From CBDCFV01 sp963664625 (GTDB taxonomy: Bacteria > Chloroflexota > Dehalococcoidia > Lucifugimonadales > UBA3495): a stretch of DNA of 64,000 bases. Of this stretch, positions 24,146-32,569 are shown in pieces; positions within the stretch are counted from its first letter, which is position 1; each line of letters starts with the position of its first letter. Position numbers and translations under genes: made by a program. Below the pieces are notes generated by a model. The model saw nothing but the letters and a program-made list of their open reading frames with translations. It was not told where the DNA came from and searched no databases. The stretch spans positions 2,294,001 through 2,358,000 of the forward strand of contig OY761541.1 in the NCBI GenBank assembly GCA_963664625.1. The letters run 5' to 3'.

Positions 24146-24771
24146 ACGATGAAATGAGCGCAGAAGAACGCGATATTCTAGACAGATTCGAGAAGGGCGG
24201 ATTGCGCTCCGCTGCCGACGTCGAGCAAGAGATCGAGGTTGCCCGCAAGGCGGCGCACAATACGTTCAACAAAACTGGCGGAGGGAAAGTGGTCATGGCA
24301 GGAGACCTCCGAAACGTTTTCATCAGCCACATACACGAAGATGATGATGGTCTTCCCCGATTGAAAGACCTAGTGGCGCGGCACGGAATGACTTGCCGTG
24401 ACGCTTCAATCACCGCCGGCAAATTCAACTCGGCCACCAATGAGGACTACATCAAGTACGGGATACTTAAGCCCCGTATCGAATGGGCTGGTGTCCTCGT
24501 CGTGTACGTTTCCCCCGATACCAAGAACAGTGATTGGGTAAACTGGGAAATAGAATGCGCTCACCGGGAAGGAAAACGAATTGTTGGAGTCTGGGAATGG
24601 GGTGCGAAAGATTGTGAACTCCCGGAGGCACTGGAACGATATGGAGATGCTGTAGTCGGATGGAACGGAGAAAGCATCATCGACGCAATCAATGGCAATG
24701 CCAATGAATGGCGCAAGCCCGACGGGTCTGAGTGGGACTACCGGGCCATTAAGCGATATGCCTGCCGGTGA
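24142..24771 (+). CDS. Antitoxin N-terminus fused in frame to a TIR-like (DUF1863/ThsB-type) domain
   Basis: 209 residues. Residues 1-46 (EERDILDRFEKGGLRSAADV to HNTFNKT) match the N-terminal half of the antitoxin at 22923. From residue 52 the sequence is a TIR-like domain: DLRNVFISHIHEDDDGLPRL, AGVLVVYVSP, then SDWVNWEIECAHREGKRIVG and a terminal WNGESIIDAI. The ribbon-helix-helix half is gone. An internal ATG at 24295 behind GGAGGG could start the TIR-like protein alone, so both products are possible. TIR-like proteins of this type act in anti-phage NAD-based signalling (for example ThsB of Thoeris). Confidence 0.7.
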   Translation: MNDEMSAEERDILDRFEKGGLRSAADVEQEIEVARKAAHNTFNKTGGGKVVMAGDLRNVFISHIHEDDDGLPRLKDLVARHGMTCRDASITAGKFNSATNEDYIKYGILKPRIEWAGVLVVYVSPDTKNSDWVNWEIECAHREGKRIVGVWEWGAKDCELPEALERYGDAVVGWNGESIIDAINGNANEWRKPDGSEWDYRAIKRYACR

Positions 24772-24779
24772 GGTGAAAT

Positions 24780-25379
24780 ATGGTGCGGCTATGCTCATAT
24801 GTCGTGGCAAGAGATTATGGATTCGCGCCAAATCCGTTCTACGGCTTCTGCACTCTAGCCACCTGTAAACCTAATTTACGCAAATCTGCCGCCGTTGGTG
24901 ACTGGATAATCGGCACTGGTCCGAAATCCAAGAATAGAGCCGGTCATTTGGTCTATGCCATGCGTGTGACGGAAACCATGACGTTTAATGCATACTGGAG
25001 TGACCCTCGATTCCACGAAAAGCGTCCTGACCTTCGATCAAGTATCAAAAAATCATTCGGTGACAATATCTATCACCGTGACGAAACCACCAACGAATGG
25101 TGCCAAATGGACTCTCACCACAGCCTTGAAGACGGAACTCCGAATCAAGACAACGTGCTGAATGACACTAAGGTAGACCAGGTACTCGTCAGCGATGACT
25201 TCATCTATTGGGGTGGTAGCGGTCCAAAGCTTCCTGAGTTCCAAGGAGTCAGTCTTTGTTTCGGGCGAGGCCACAAGTGCGATTTCCCTCAAGAAGTCGT
25301 TGAAGAATTCATAGCATGGATTCGGAACCGCGATGAGTGGGGTTACTGCGATCCCCCATTGGAATGGAATAGGGATTAG
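24780..25379 (+). CDS. Nmad2-like (nucleotide-modification-associated domain 2) protein
   Basis: 199 residues. The N-terminus MVRLCSYVVARDYGFAPNPF with CTLATCKPNLRKSA and VGDWIIGTGPKS matches my recollection of the Nmad2 family, proposed from gene neighbourhoods to act in DNA or nucleotide modification. It follows the TIR-like gene by 8 bases, so the two likely form an operon. The C-terminus has CFGRGHKCDFP. The chemistry is unknown; pairing with a TIR-like gene suggests a conflict system. Family call from memory of the motif, not from a search. Confidence 0.6.
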   Translation: MVRLCSYVVARDYGFAPNPFYGFCTLATCKPNLRKSAAVGDWIIGTGPKSKNRAGHLVYAMRVTETMTFNAYWSDPRFHEKRPDLRSSIKKSFGDNIYHRDETTNEWCQMDSHHSLEDGTPNQDNVLNDTKVDQVLVSDDFIYWGGSGPKLPEFQGVSLCFGRGHKCDFPQEVVEEFIAWIRNRDEWGYCDPPLEWNRD

Positions 25380-25380
25380 A

Positions 25381-25470
25381 CATGCTCCCGTCACTTCACC
25401 TCTACCCCTCCTACAACCCTCCAACATCCCCTGGCTGGGCGACGTGCCGGGGTATTGGGAGATACCCTGA
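25381..25470 (+). pseudogene. Relic of a type I restriction specificity subunit (HsdS)
   Basis: The frame reads SNIPWLGDVPGYWEIP then stop. W-LG-x-(V/I)P-x-(H/Y)W-E is the signature at the start of HsdS target-recognition domains. Only this motif remains; downstream LKVSTVNHG could be continuation beyond the stop. Confidence 0.5.
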
Positions 25471-25552
25471 CTGAAGGTCAGTACGGTGAACCACGGCATG
25501 TGCAAAGTCGTGGGCGCTAATCGACAGTTCACCTCCCCGTCTTTACGAGGGC

Positions 25553-25626
25553 AGGCGTCATTCCCGCGAAGGCGGGAATCCATCGTCAGGGAGTTTGGTT
25601 CCCCGCCTTCGCGGGGAAGACGGGTT
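25553..25626. repeat. Two palindromic repeats in tandem
   Basis: CGTCATTCCCGCGAAGGCGG plus TTCCCCGCCTTCGCGGGGAA (25599-25620). They fill the space between the HsdS relic and the tRNA gene. Confidence 0.8.
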
Positions 25627-25725
25627 GGAGCTGGGAAGACGGGTTGGAGGGAGGCGGGTTACAGGTTGGAGGGGTGGCGGAGTGTTGCTGAGGTTGGGGC
25701 CATTTGATAACATGTAAGCAGTATG

Positions 25726-25817
25726 GGAGGGATCGCATAGTGGCCTAGTGCGGGCGCCTGCTAAGCGCTTAGCCTGTGAAAACGGGCTCATGGGTTCGAA
25801 TCCCATTCCCTCCGCCA
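25726..25817 (+). tRNA. tRNA-Ser (anticodon GCU)
   Basis: Acceptor GGAGGGA pairs with TCCCTCC; the anticodon arm GGCGC-CTGCTAA-GCGCT gives anticodon GCT; a long variable arm follows, and the T arm is ATGGG-TTCGAAT-CCCAT. Discriminator G and encoded CCA at 25815-25817. The long variable arm and anticodon both say serine (AGC/AGU codons). It lies inside the accessory island and may have served as an integration site, though I found no second copy of its 3' end. Confidence 0.93.
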
Positions 25818-25940
25818 TTTTATTCTCCCTGCTACTACTACCTCTCTCCCCTTGCGCCTCACGTAGCCCGGTCTCACTTATGCCTTCCAAGTAGTCCACA
25901 AGCGCCGAAGTACAGGAAACGAGGAGTGGGCGGCCTGAAT

Positions 25941-28900
25941 ATGGTCACGGCACAGCACCTCGACATTCACGATCCTGAGTACGCCGACAGCGCGGCGGAG
26001 ATATTGCGGCGGCATGACAACGGGGAGGCTGAGGCAAACATAACCAGCGCGGTGCGGGACTTCCTGATACTCACCGGGTTGGTCAAAAGCGACGAAATCA
26101 ACGAGGAAAACCCTCCGTCGGATGCCTCCCGCCGCGCCGTGGACCTGACGGCCCTGGACACCTTCGTCGAGATGAAGCGGCGGATTGGCACCACGGGCGG
26201 CTTGGACCCCAACCCGGAATACGTCCAGCAGCTTGACGACTATCTCTCGGCATCGGCCGGATCCGGCAAGGGTTTGCGCACGGGCATATTGACCGACGGC
26301 AAGCACTGGCTGTTGCGGTGGCCCGGCGCGGGAGCGGTCAAGACCGTCAAGCCTTACGCCTTTACACTTCAGGACGGCCAAGGTTGGCTGCCGCTTTTCG
26401 AGTGGCTGCGGGACGAGGCGCTGGTGTCGCTGGAGGGCATCTCGCCGGACCGGGGCAACATCGAAAAGCACCTTGGCCCCAACAGTCCCCGGTACGAGCA
26501 GGACATCGCCGCCCTGCGGACGCTTTTCCAAGACAATTCCCACTACGAGACCATCAAGGTAAAGCGGCAACTGTGGTTCGACCTGCTGCGGGCGGCCTTG
26601 GGCGAGGTTGCCGGGTCCACCGGGGAACTGGACGACCTGTTCGTCCGGCACACCTACCTGAGCATGGTCATCGGCATGGTGGTGCAGGCGTCCTTCGGGA
26701 TAGACATCCGGCAGGCGGCGGCCAGCGACCCCGCCGACCTGTTGCACGGGCGGGCTTTCTGGAACGCCACCGGCTTACAGGGAATCGTGGAGTCGGACTT
26801 CTTCGCTTGGCCTACGGAAGTCGGGGGCGGCCCCTCCATACGGGCGCTGGCGCGGCGCATCGCCAAGTTCGACTGGCGGGACCCGCCGCCGGACATCGGC
26901 GCGGTGTTGTACGAAACGGTCATCCCGCCGGAGGAGCGGCGCACCTTGGGCGAGTACTACACGCCGGACTGGCTGGCGCGGTCGATGGTGCGGGAACTGG
27001 TGACCGATCCACTCAACCAGCGGGTGCTGGACCCGGCCTGCGGCTCAGGCACCTTCGTGGCTGAGGCGGTGACTCACTTTTTGGAGGCGGCCAAGGGCAG
27101 CGGGCAGCATCCCAAGCAGGTCCTGGACCGGTTGCTGGAATCGGTGGCCGGCATCGACGTCCACCCGGCGGCGGTGCACTTGGCCAGGGCCGCGTGGACG
27201 CTGGCGGCGCGCCCGGCGATAGACGCGGTGATGCAGGCGGGGTTCGACGCCCAAGTCTCAGTCCCCATCTACTTGGGGGACGCGCTGCAACTGCGTCTCC
27301 AGACCGGGGAGATGTTCGCCGGCGACTCGGTTACCATCCAGGTGGACAGGACGCCGGAAGTGGACCGGCCCTCAGCCGTGGCCGCTCCGGTGGAGGCATT
27401 GGAACTGGTCTTTCCCATGAGCTTGGTGGAGCGGGCCGGGGACTTCGACTCGCTGATTAGCGACGTTGCCTCCTACATCGAAAACGGGGAGGACCCCAAC
27501 CTGGCCCTGGAAGACAACCATATCAACGACCCGGCGGAACGGGAGACCCTGAAAGCCACTATCGCCACATTGCAAGGGCTTCACGCCGAAGGGCGGGACC
27601 ACATCTGGGCCTACTACACCCGCAACCTGGTGCGCCCGGTGGCCTTGGCGCGGCGCAAGGTGGACGTCATTATCGGCAATCCGCCCTGGATCAACTACAA
27701 CCAGACGTCCAGCATATTGCGGGCCGAGCTGGAGCGGCAGAGCAAGCAGCGTTACGGCATCTGGCAGGGTGGGCGGTACGCCACCCACCAGGACGTGGCG
27801 GGGCTGTTCTTCACCCGCAGCATGGACCTGTACCTGAGAGACGGCGGGACCATCGGCATGGTGATGCCCCACAGTGCGTTGCAGACGGGCCAGTACGCCA
27901 AGTGGCGCACGGGCCGGTGGCAGACGCGGCCGGGCGGGACGACGCTGGCGGCGGACTTTGGCGTCAAGGCGGCGTGGGACCTGGAGCGGCTGGAGCCCAA
28001 CACCTTCTTTCCCGTCCCGGCGTCGGTGGTGTTTGCCCAGCGCGCGGGCGTAGTCAGCCCGGCAGTTCCTCTGTCCGGCAACGTGGAACGGTGGCGCGGC
28101 AAGGCTGGGGCGGAGGATGTGGCGCGGGAGAGCGTTGGGATAACGGATACGTCGGTTGTGGGTGAGTCGCCGTATGCCGGATATACACGCGAAGGGGCGA
28201 CCATAGTCCCTCGGTGCTTGTTCTTTGTGAACGAGACGGAAAACCCTGCCATCATTCAAGCTGTGCAGACGATTACGGTAAACCCGCGTCGCGGCACATT
28301 CGATAAAGACCCTTGGCGAAGTCTTGATTTGTCGCCGATTACCGGGCAAACCATCGAATCCCGGCATGTATTTGACGTTCACTTGGGTGAAACGTTGGTC
28401 CCATACGCAACACTCGAACCACTCAAGGCTGTGTTGCCATTGAAAATGGGCGACACTCGACTACCCGCAGACGTCAACGGTGTAGGCGGTATCCGTCTCG
28501 ACGGCCTCGAAAGACGAGTGCGTGACCGTTGGCGGACCATTAGCAGTCTATGGGAGGATAACAAAGCGGCTGCCACCCGGCTTGACCTAATCGGCCAGAT
28601 AAACTATCTGAACAAACTTGCAGCCCAATTGGAGTGGCAAAGGGACCCGGGTGTCAGACCCGTGCGCGTAGCATATACGGAAGCGGGTCAGGCTACCGCG
28701 GCACTAATCAATAGTGCCGACGCCATAGTCGACTATACCCTCTTTTGGATTAGTTGCAAAAACATGCAGGAAGCCAACTACCTGCTGGCTATCATCAACA
28801 GCCAGGTCCTCTACGACGCAGTAATCCCGTTGATGGCCAAAGGCCAATTCGGCGCCCGCCACCTGCAAAAGCACCTGTGGAAGCTGCCCATACCGGAGTT

Positions 28901-29102
28901 CGACCCCGGCAACCGGCGGCACATTGCGATTGCCAAGGCGGGGGAGGCGGCGGCCGAGGGGGCGGCGCGGCAGTTGGAGGAGTTACGGCAGCAGCGGGAG
29001 AGGGTTACGGTGACGGTGGCGCGGCGGGAGTTGCGGAAGTGGCTGCGTGAGTCGAAGGAGGGGAAGGCGGTGGAGCGGGTTGTGGGGCGGTTGTTGGGGT
29101 AG
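25941..29102 (+). CDS. Type IIG restriction enzyme/N6-adenine methyltransferase
   Basis: 1053 residues in one chain. An N-terminal PD-(D/E)XK-like nuclease with D73...E77-x-K79 (LDTFVEMKR) precedes a helical connector. The amino-methyltransferase has motif I DPACGSGTF (about residue 363) and motif IV NPPW (about 580), the adenine type. A target-recognition part and a C-terminal LPIPEFDP...coiled segment follow. This is the Eco57I/MmeI-like layout, cutting and methylating in one protein. Start ATG 25941; an open frame extends into the tRNA gene but is not coding. Recognition site unknown. Confidence 0.85.
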   Translation: MVTAQHLDIHDPEYADSAAEILRRHDNGEAEANITSAVRDFLILTGLVKSDEINEENPPSDASRRAVDLTALDTFVEMKRRIGTTGGLDPNPEYVQQLDDYLSASAGSGKGLRTGILTDGKHWLLRWPGAGAVKTVKPYAFTLQDGQGWLPLFEWLRDEALVSLEGISPDRGNIEKHLGPNSPRYEQDIAALRTLFQDNSHYETIKVKRQLWFDLLRAALGEVAGSTGELDDLFVRHTYLSMVIGMVVQASFGIDIRQAAASDPADLLHGRAFWNATGLQGIVESDFFAWPTEVGGGPSIRALARRIAKFDWRDPPPDIGAVLYETVIPPEERRTLGEYYTPDWLARSMVRELVTDPLNQRVLDPACGSGTFVAEAVTHFLEAAKGSGQHPKQVLDRLLESVAGIDVHPAAVHLARAAWTLAARPAIDAVMQAGFDAQVSVPIYLGDALQLRLQTGEMFAGDSVTIQVDRTPEVDRPSAVAAPVEALELVFPMSLVERAGDFDSLISDVASYIENGEDPNLALEDNHINDPAERETLKATIATLQGLHAEGRDHIWAYYTRNLVRPVALARRKVDVIIGNPPWINYNQTSSILRAELERQSKQRYGIWQGGRYATHQDVAGLFFTRSMDLYLRDGGTIGMVMPHSALQTGQYAKWRTGRWQTRPGGTTLAADFGVKAAWDLERLEPNTFFPVPASVVFAQRAGVVSPAVPLSGNVERWRGKAGAEDVARESVGITDTSVVGESPYAGYTREGATIVPRCLFFVNETENPAIIQAVQTITVNPRRGTFDKDPWRSLDLSPITGQTIESRHVFDVHLGETLVPYATLEPLKAVLPLKMGDTRLPADVNGVGGIRLDGLERRVRDRWRTISSLWEDNKAAATRLDLIGQINYLNKLAAQLEWQRDPGVRPVRVAYTEAGQATAALINSADAIVDYTLFWISCKNMQEANYLLAIINSQVLYDAVIPLMAKGQFGARHLQKHLWKLPIPEFDPGNRRHIAIAKAGEAAAEGAARQLEELRQQRERVTVTVARRELRKWLRESKEGKAVERVVGRLLG

Positions 29103-29114
29103 GGGTGAAGTTTG

Positions 29115-30081
29115 CTAGGGTTGAATGTCAACCTCTGCAGGGGGAACCAGTTGAGGAATCACCTGTTTTACAAAAGCTCGCCCAATATGGTTTTCGACGA
29201 TTTTGGTTGCATTGGTCCCTGAAAATGTTTGAGTAGTAGCATGAAATATCGACAGAACTAAATCCTGCAATTTGTCGTCGTCTTCGAGGTCCTCTATTAA
29301 TAGCCCATGCCCCCTCAGTTCATCTCGAGAGATATGTCGCCCGTGGCTCTTGAACGTCTGATGATCGGCCAGCCAACTGGAAATTTCTTGGGCGACGAAG
29401 AGCGCTTTTCGCGTGGTTCTTCAGCATATAAGATTCCACCCAATTCCGCACAAGCTCCCGTGATAGTTCAAGAGATTCCTCGGATAACACCAAGAGGTCC
29501 GGACCATACTGACTCAACATCGGCAGCCAGGCCGCCAGCTTGGACGAATCCCCGGTTTCACGTGCAGCCCGCTCGAACTGAGACAATATGGCCTGTGCCG
29601 GTACCGCGCGAACCCCTAAAGGGGTGGGCAGGATTATTTGTGGGTCTGTAGGACCCAAGAAAGAATGTTTGCCGAGCACGATGATGTTAGCGGAACAGGC
29701 AATCATCGTTGCCGCAGACATGGCGAGATTCGGCACAATTACCCGTATATGGGAAAACCGTGAGCGTAAGTAGGAGACAATTGCTTCGGCGGACTCCGGA
29801 GATCCGCCTGGGCTATGCAATATCAGGTCGAGACTTGAACCGCCACCAAGTCCTGACGTTACCTCCATAAGGGCTTGGATGTCCTCGTCGCCGATGTTGA
29901 TTAGCTCAGGCTGGATTCCCCCCTTTTGCAGCCATCCGGACGCATACAAGATGATTGGCCGTTCGGTATGGTGATAAAGCTCAACCAGATACTTCCTACG
30001 AACAGCATCGAAATCAGGGGGATTCGCACCTCCATTCGTAGTCTCCCTGACTTCCGCGAGTATCTCGCTCCATATTGGCAT
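29115..30081 (-). pseudogene. SDH-family (Clp-fold) serine protease, frameshifted
   Basis: The N-terminal 230 residues encode a ClpP/crotonase-fold SDH protease (PF01972-like): LILHSPGGSPESAEAIVSYL, then catalytic-serine region NLAMSAATMIACSAN and GPTDPQI. At an AAAA run (29406-29409) the frame shifts: in frame the chain ends after RATYLSR at 29320, but the +1 frame continues QEISSWLADHQTFKSHGRHI to a natural-looking end ENHIGRAFVKQVIPQ at 29115. One extra A explains it. Either a young pseudogene, a sequencing error or a slippery site. Confidence 0.8.
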
Positions 30082-30104
30082 TACGCAGTGTTTACAATAA
30101 CAAC

Positions 30105-30308
30105 TTACAGGATGTTTGCTCGGTCGCTGGCGGTTACCTTGCTGTGGTGCACAGTAACCTGGCGATACCTAGCTAGTACTTCGTCCACCTTCCTCCAGTT
30201 TTGATAAACTTCCATCGCTTCACGTACACCGGGACGAGAAATGGCTTCCCGTAACAAAGCATCGTGTGCTTGCGTATATTTGAGAACCCTGTCGGCGTTG
30301 ATGTTCAT
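30105..30308 (-). CDS. Small hypothetical protein upstream of the SDH protease
   Basis: 67 residues, helical and charged (ADRVLKYTQAHDALLREAIS, AMEVYQNWRKVDEVLARYRQ). ATG 30308 behind GGGGAG; ends 23 bases before the protease gene on the same strand, so probably an operon partner. A small regulator or substrate of the protease is conceivable. No family recognised. Confidence 0.55.
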   Translation of the reverse strand: MNINADRVLKYTQAHDALLREAISRPGVREAMEVYQNWRKVDEVLARYRQVTVHHSKVTASDRANIL

Positions 30309-30574
30309 TGGAAGTCTCCCCTTTGTAAGGGCCTAATAAGGTCGCGGAAAATTCACGCATAATTGTGTATCAAATCTAGCACATATAATCTTTGCTGGGA
30401 ACAGTCTTGGCGCCACAGGATAGTGTCTCTCAATGGTAAGTCACATTCTTGATATTCATTGGTCCACTGCCAAGGCGGGAGTTGGGGTAGTCGGCGGAGT
30501 AGAATCTGTGGCAGGGCAGCTATTAGAATGGGACCAAGCTCCAATCTATTGTCAGTGTGCGACAAAGGGAAATC

Positions 30575-31183
30575 GTGAATCAGAATTTCGACGCGACTTG
30601 GGAGTTAGACCGGGTGCTTGAGTGGCATCAATTGTCCCAGAAAGTCGCCGGTGGGTTGGTCAAATTGCTCGAGCAACACAAACTGGTACTGGAAACCACG
30701 GGTGGACTGGACCGGGTGTTGGAGCAGCACAAGTCGGCGTTCGGGGCCACGGGCGGATTGGGCGAAGTGTTCGAGCAACACAAGCAGGCCTTGGAATCCA
30801 CCGGCGGATTGGACCGGATACTTGAGGAGCACAAATCGGCTCTTGAGGCCATGAGCGGGTTGGGCCGGGCGTTAGAACAGCACAAGTCGGTCCTGGAAGC
30901 TGCCGGCGGGCTGGGCCGGATTCTGGAGCAGCACAAATTGGCATTGGAAGCCGCCGGGGAATTGGGCCAGACGATTACGGTTGAAGCTGGAAAACGAGGC
31001 GGCCAACCCTGTATTCGCGGTTTGCGAATCACGGTGTACGACGTTCTGGAATGCTTGGCGTCAGGAATGACCGACGATGAAATACTGGTGGATTTTCCTG
31101 ACCTGACGCCAGAAGACATTCGCGCTTGCCGGACTTTCGCGGCTGATTTGGACGGGCGGCTCAAGTCGCTGCCTGCCCAATGA
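30575..31183 (+). CDS. DUF433 (VapB45-like) antitoxin with N-terminal array of 17-residue repeats
   Basis: About 202 residues. The C-terminal domain, ITVEAGKRGGQPCIRGLRIT then VYDVLECLASGMTDDEIL and FPDLTPEDIRACRTFAAD, is a DUF433 antitoxin. Ordinary members are about 75-80 residues; here some 130 residues precede it, with six tandem repeats of GGLDRVLEQHKSALEAT type. The repeats look amphipathic-helical. GTG start (30575) with AAGGGA upstream; GTG 30557 is possible. The stop overlaps the toxin start as ATGA. Confidence 0.75.
   Translation: MNQNFDATWELDRVLEWHQLSQKVAGGLVKLLEQHKLVLETTGGLDRVLEQHKSAFGATGGLGEVFEQHKQALESTGGLDRILEEHKSALEAMSGLGRALEQHKSVLEAAGGLGRILEQHKLALEAAGELGQTITVEAGKRGGQPCIRGLRITVYDVLECLASGMTDDEILVDFPDLTPEDIRACRTFAADLDGRLKSLPAQ
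30650..30955 (+). repeat. Six tandem 51-bp repeats in the antitoxin gene
   Basis: Six consecutive 17-codon units with consensus GGLxRxLEQHKxxLExx, followed by a partial GELG unit. Units are similar also at DNA level (TTGGAGCAGCACAAG core), so copy number may change by slippage or recombination. Confidence 0.85.
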
Positions 31184-31512
31184 AGTTGTTATTCGATCAG
31201 AACTTATCTCCCCGGTTGGTGGGGATGTTGCAGGACCTTTACCCGGAGTCGCTCCACGTCAGGAACATCGGACTGGGAGACGTTGGCGACGACGAAGTTT
31301 GGGCCTATGCCAAGGACCATGATTTCAGCATAGTAACGAAGGATGCCGACTTCCCCCGGTTGAGCGTCCTCCACGGGCATCCCCCCAAAGTGGTTTGGGT
31401 CCGTCTCGGGAACTGTACGGTGTCGGAGGTCGAATCACTTCTACGGAAACAATACGACAATCTGCTGTCCTTCTATCAAGACGAGGGCAGGGCGTTCTTG
31501 GAATTGGCTTAA
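31180..31512 (+). CDS. DUF5615 PIN-like toxin (VapC45-like)
   Basis: 110 residues: MKLLFDQNLSPRLVGML, then SLHVRNIGLGDVGDDEVWAY and FSIVTKDADFPRLS give the acidic PIN-like nuclease residues (D6, E/D near residue 36-40, D61, D63). Standard partner of DUF433 antitoxins; predicted RNase. Coupled to the antitoxin by ATGA. Confidence 0.8.
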   Translation: MKLLFDQNLSPRLVGMLQDLYPESLHVRNIGLGDVGDDEVWAYAKDHDFSIVTKDADFPRLSVLHGHPPKVVWVRLGNCTVSEVESLLRKQYDNLLSFYQDEGRAFLELA

Positions 31513-31557
31513 TCCCACACCAACCCAATCCCTTGCCAACCGGGGCATCAGCGGGAC

Positions 31558-31620
31558 AGGGTTGCGGAAGTGGCTTCGGGAGTCAGCGGAGGGGAAGGCG
31601 GTGGAGCGGGTTGTTGGGGG
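31558..31620 (+). pseudogene. Duplicated 3' end of the type IIG gene
   Basis: GTTGCGGAAGTGGCTTCGGG and the next 37 bases match the last part of the restriction gene (29030-29085) with about five mismatches, reading RKWLRESAEGKAVERVVG as there. The copies enclose the SDH protease and the DUF433/DUF5615 pair, so this is the scar of a duplication or replacement. Confidence 0.65.
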
Positions 31621-31639
31621 AGTGGGGTGGTCCGTGAAT

Positions 31640-32017
31640 TTAGCAACTCGGTGCGTACCCTTCGACCCACTGCGCTTCACACGCTATAGGGTAAAGTTTC
31701 CCCCGAGTTTTTCGTCCCGTAATTACGCAGTGACCTGGTCCCCCGGATGTTGTGTCCCGAATGATGCCAAGCCCTTGCGCCCGAAGAAAGCCTGCTTTTA
31801 TAGACGCCAGGTACCTTTCAGGGCCGCCACTTGCCACGGTGGCCGGAGTAGCTTCAGAGGATAGATACACCGAAACGAGACCATCGGGGCCATCTTGCCT
31901 GAAAGCGCTCGTTGAAGGCCGTTGTCTACGTAATTCTTCATCCCAATGAACGGAATTTTCAGCGACGCGACGCAACAAGATTTCATCGTCGCCTATGCTG
32001 GCATCGTCTTCGGGCAT
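31640..32017 (-). CDS. Hypothetical protein, third gene of TIGR04255 operon
   Basis: 125 residues. An acidic N-terminus (DDASIGDDEILLRRVAE) is followed by VSVYLSSEATPATVASGGPE, RAQGLGIIRDTTSGGPGHC and ACEAQWVEGYAP, which look like conserved blocks. Begins 12 bases after the preceding gene. Function unknown. Confidence 0.6.
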   Translation of the reverse strand: MPEDDASIGDDEILLRRVAENSVHWDEELRRQRPSTSAFRQDGPDGLVSVYLSSEATPATVASGGPERYLASIKAGFLRAQGLGIIRDTTSGGPGHCVITGRKTRGKLYPIACEAQWVEGYAPSC

Positions 32018-32029
32018 CCCATCATTCGC

Positions 32030-32569
32030 TTATTCAGTAAGCGCCCGAACGTATTCTGTCAAGCGGTCAAGATCGCTCCAAGCCAGCCCCTCGTTCTCTT
32101 CCGTGAATCTCTTGAAGAAGTATTCGATTTCTCCTTGGGGGTCGGCTTCAATTTCGAGGTACACACCATTCCTGTGCCATTCCACTTGTACACCTCCTCT
32201 CCACGTCGGCACTACGTTGGGGGGTGGAGTGTGGTTATCGAGAACCTTAGCGAGTAGCGACAGCATTTTGGCAACCGCTGCCGGTTGGGTGCGCTTGCCG
32301 CCCGTGGTCCAATTGTCCTTCTGCCACGGTAAAGCAGCCATTGCCTTGAGTGTAGGCTTAAGCCATGCGCTATTCCTTAGCTCCAACCTCCGGTTGACAT
32401 GCCATCCGAATTCTCGTCCGCCATAAACCCTGATTGCAGCGCCGGTTGGCGGCAGCGTGTTGCTGGAAACGATCCTAGCGTTTCCCAACAGGTAATGATC
32501 GAAAGTAGAGCTATCCCCAAGATCCCTCTCACGCGCCTCCCGGACCGGTCTGATCGATATTGTTGTCAT
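32030..32569 (-). CDS. Hypothetical protein, second gene of TIGR04255 operon
   Basis: 179 residues from ATG 32569, which has GGAGGAGGACGGT before it and overlaps the TIGR04255 stop (ATGA). The C-terminal half contains VVPTWRGGVQVEWHRNGVYL then EIEADPQGEIEYFF, the same motif as in the 154-residue protein at 22294. The N-terminal half has ATG-proximal basic residues and a WQKDNWTTGG segment. Unknown family; the shared motif suggests a small beta domain used in both parts of the island. Confidence 0.6.
   Translation of the reverse strand: MTTISIRPVREARERDLGDSSTFDHYLLGNARIVSSNTLPPTGAAIRVYGGREFGWHVNRRLELRNSAWLKPTLKAMAALPWQKDNWTTGGKRTQPAAVAKMLSLLAKVLDNHTPPPNVVPTWRGGVQVEWHRNGVYLEIEADPQGEIEYFFKRFTEENEGLAWSDLDRLTEYVRALTE

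Noticed and set aside
26318..27064. Long alternate frames over the type IIG gene on both strands
   Set aside because: Arg/Gly/Ala-rich shadows, while the main frame contains methyltransferase motifs.
29307..29651. 114-codon plus-strand frame opposite the SDH protease
   Set aside because: Shadow of the protease gene, whose two frames on the minus strand carry clear family motifs.
30650..30955. Regular repeats that could be taken for a CRISPR array
   Set aside because: The 51-bp units have no unique spacers and are coding in one frame leading into the antitoxin domain. No cas genes are present in the window.
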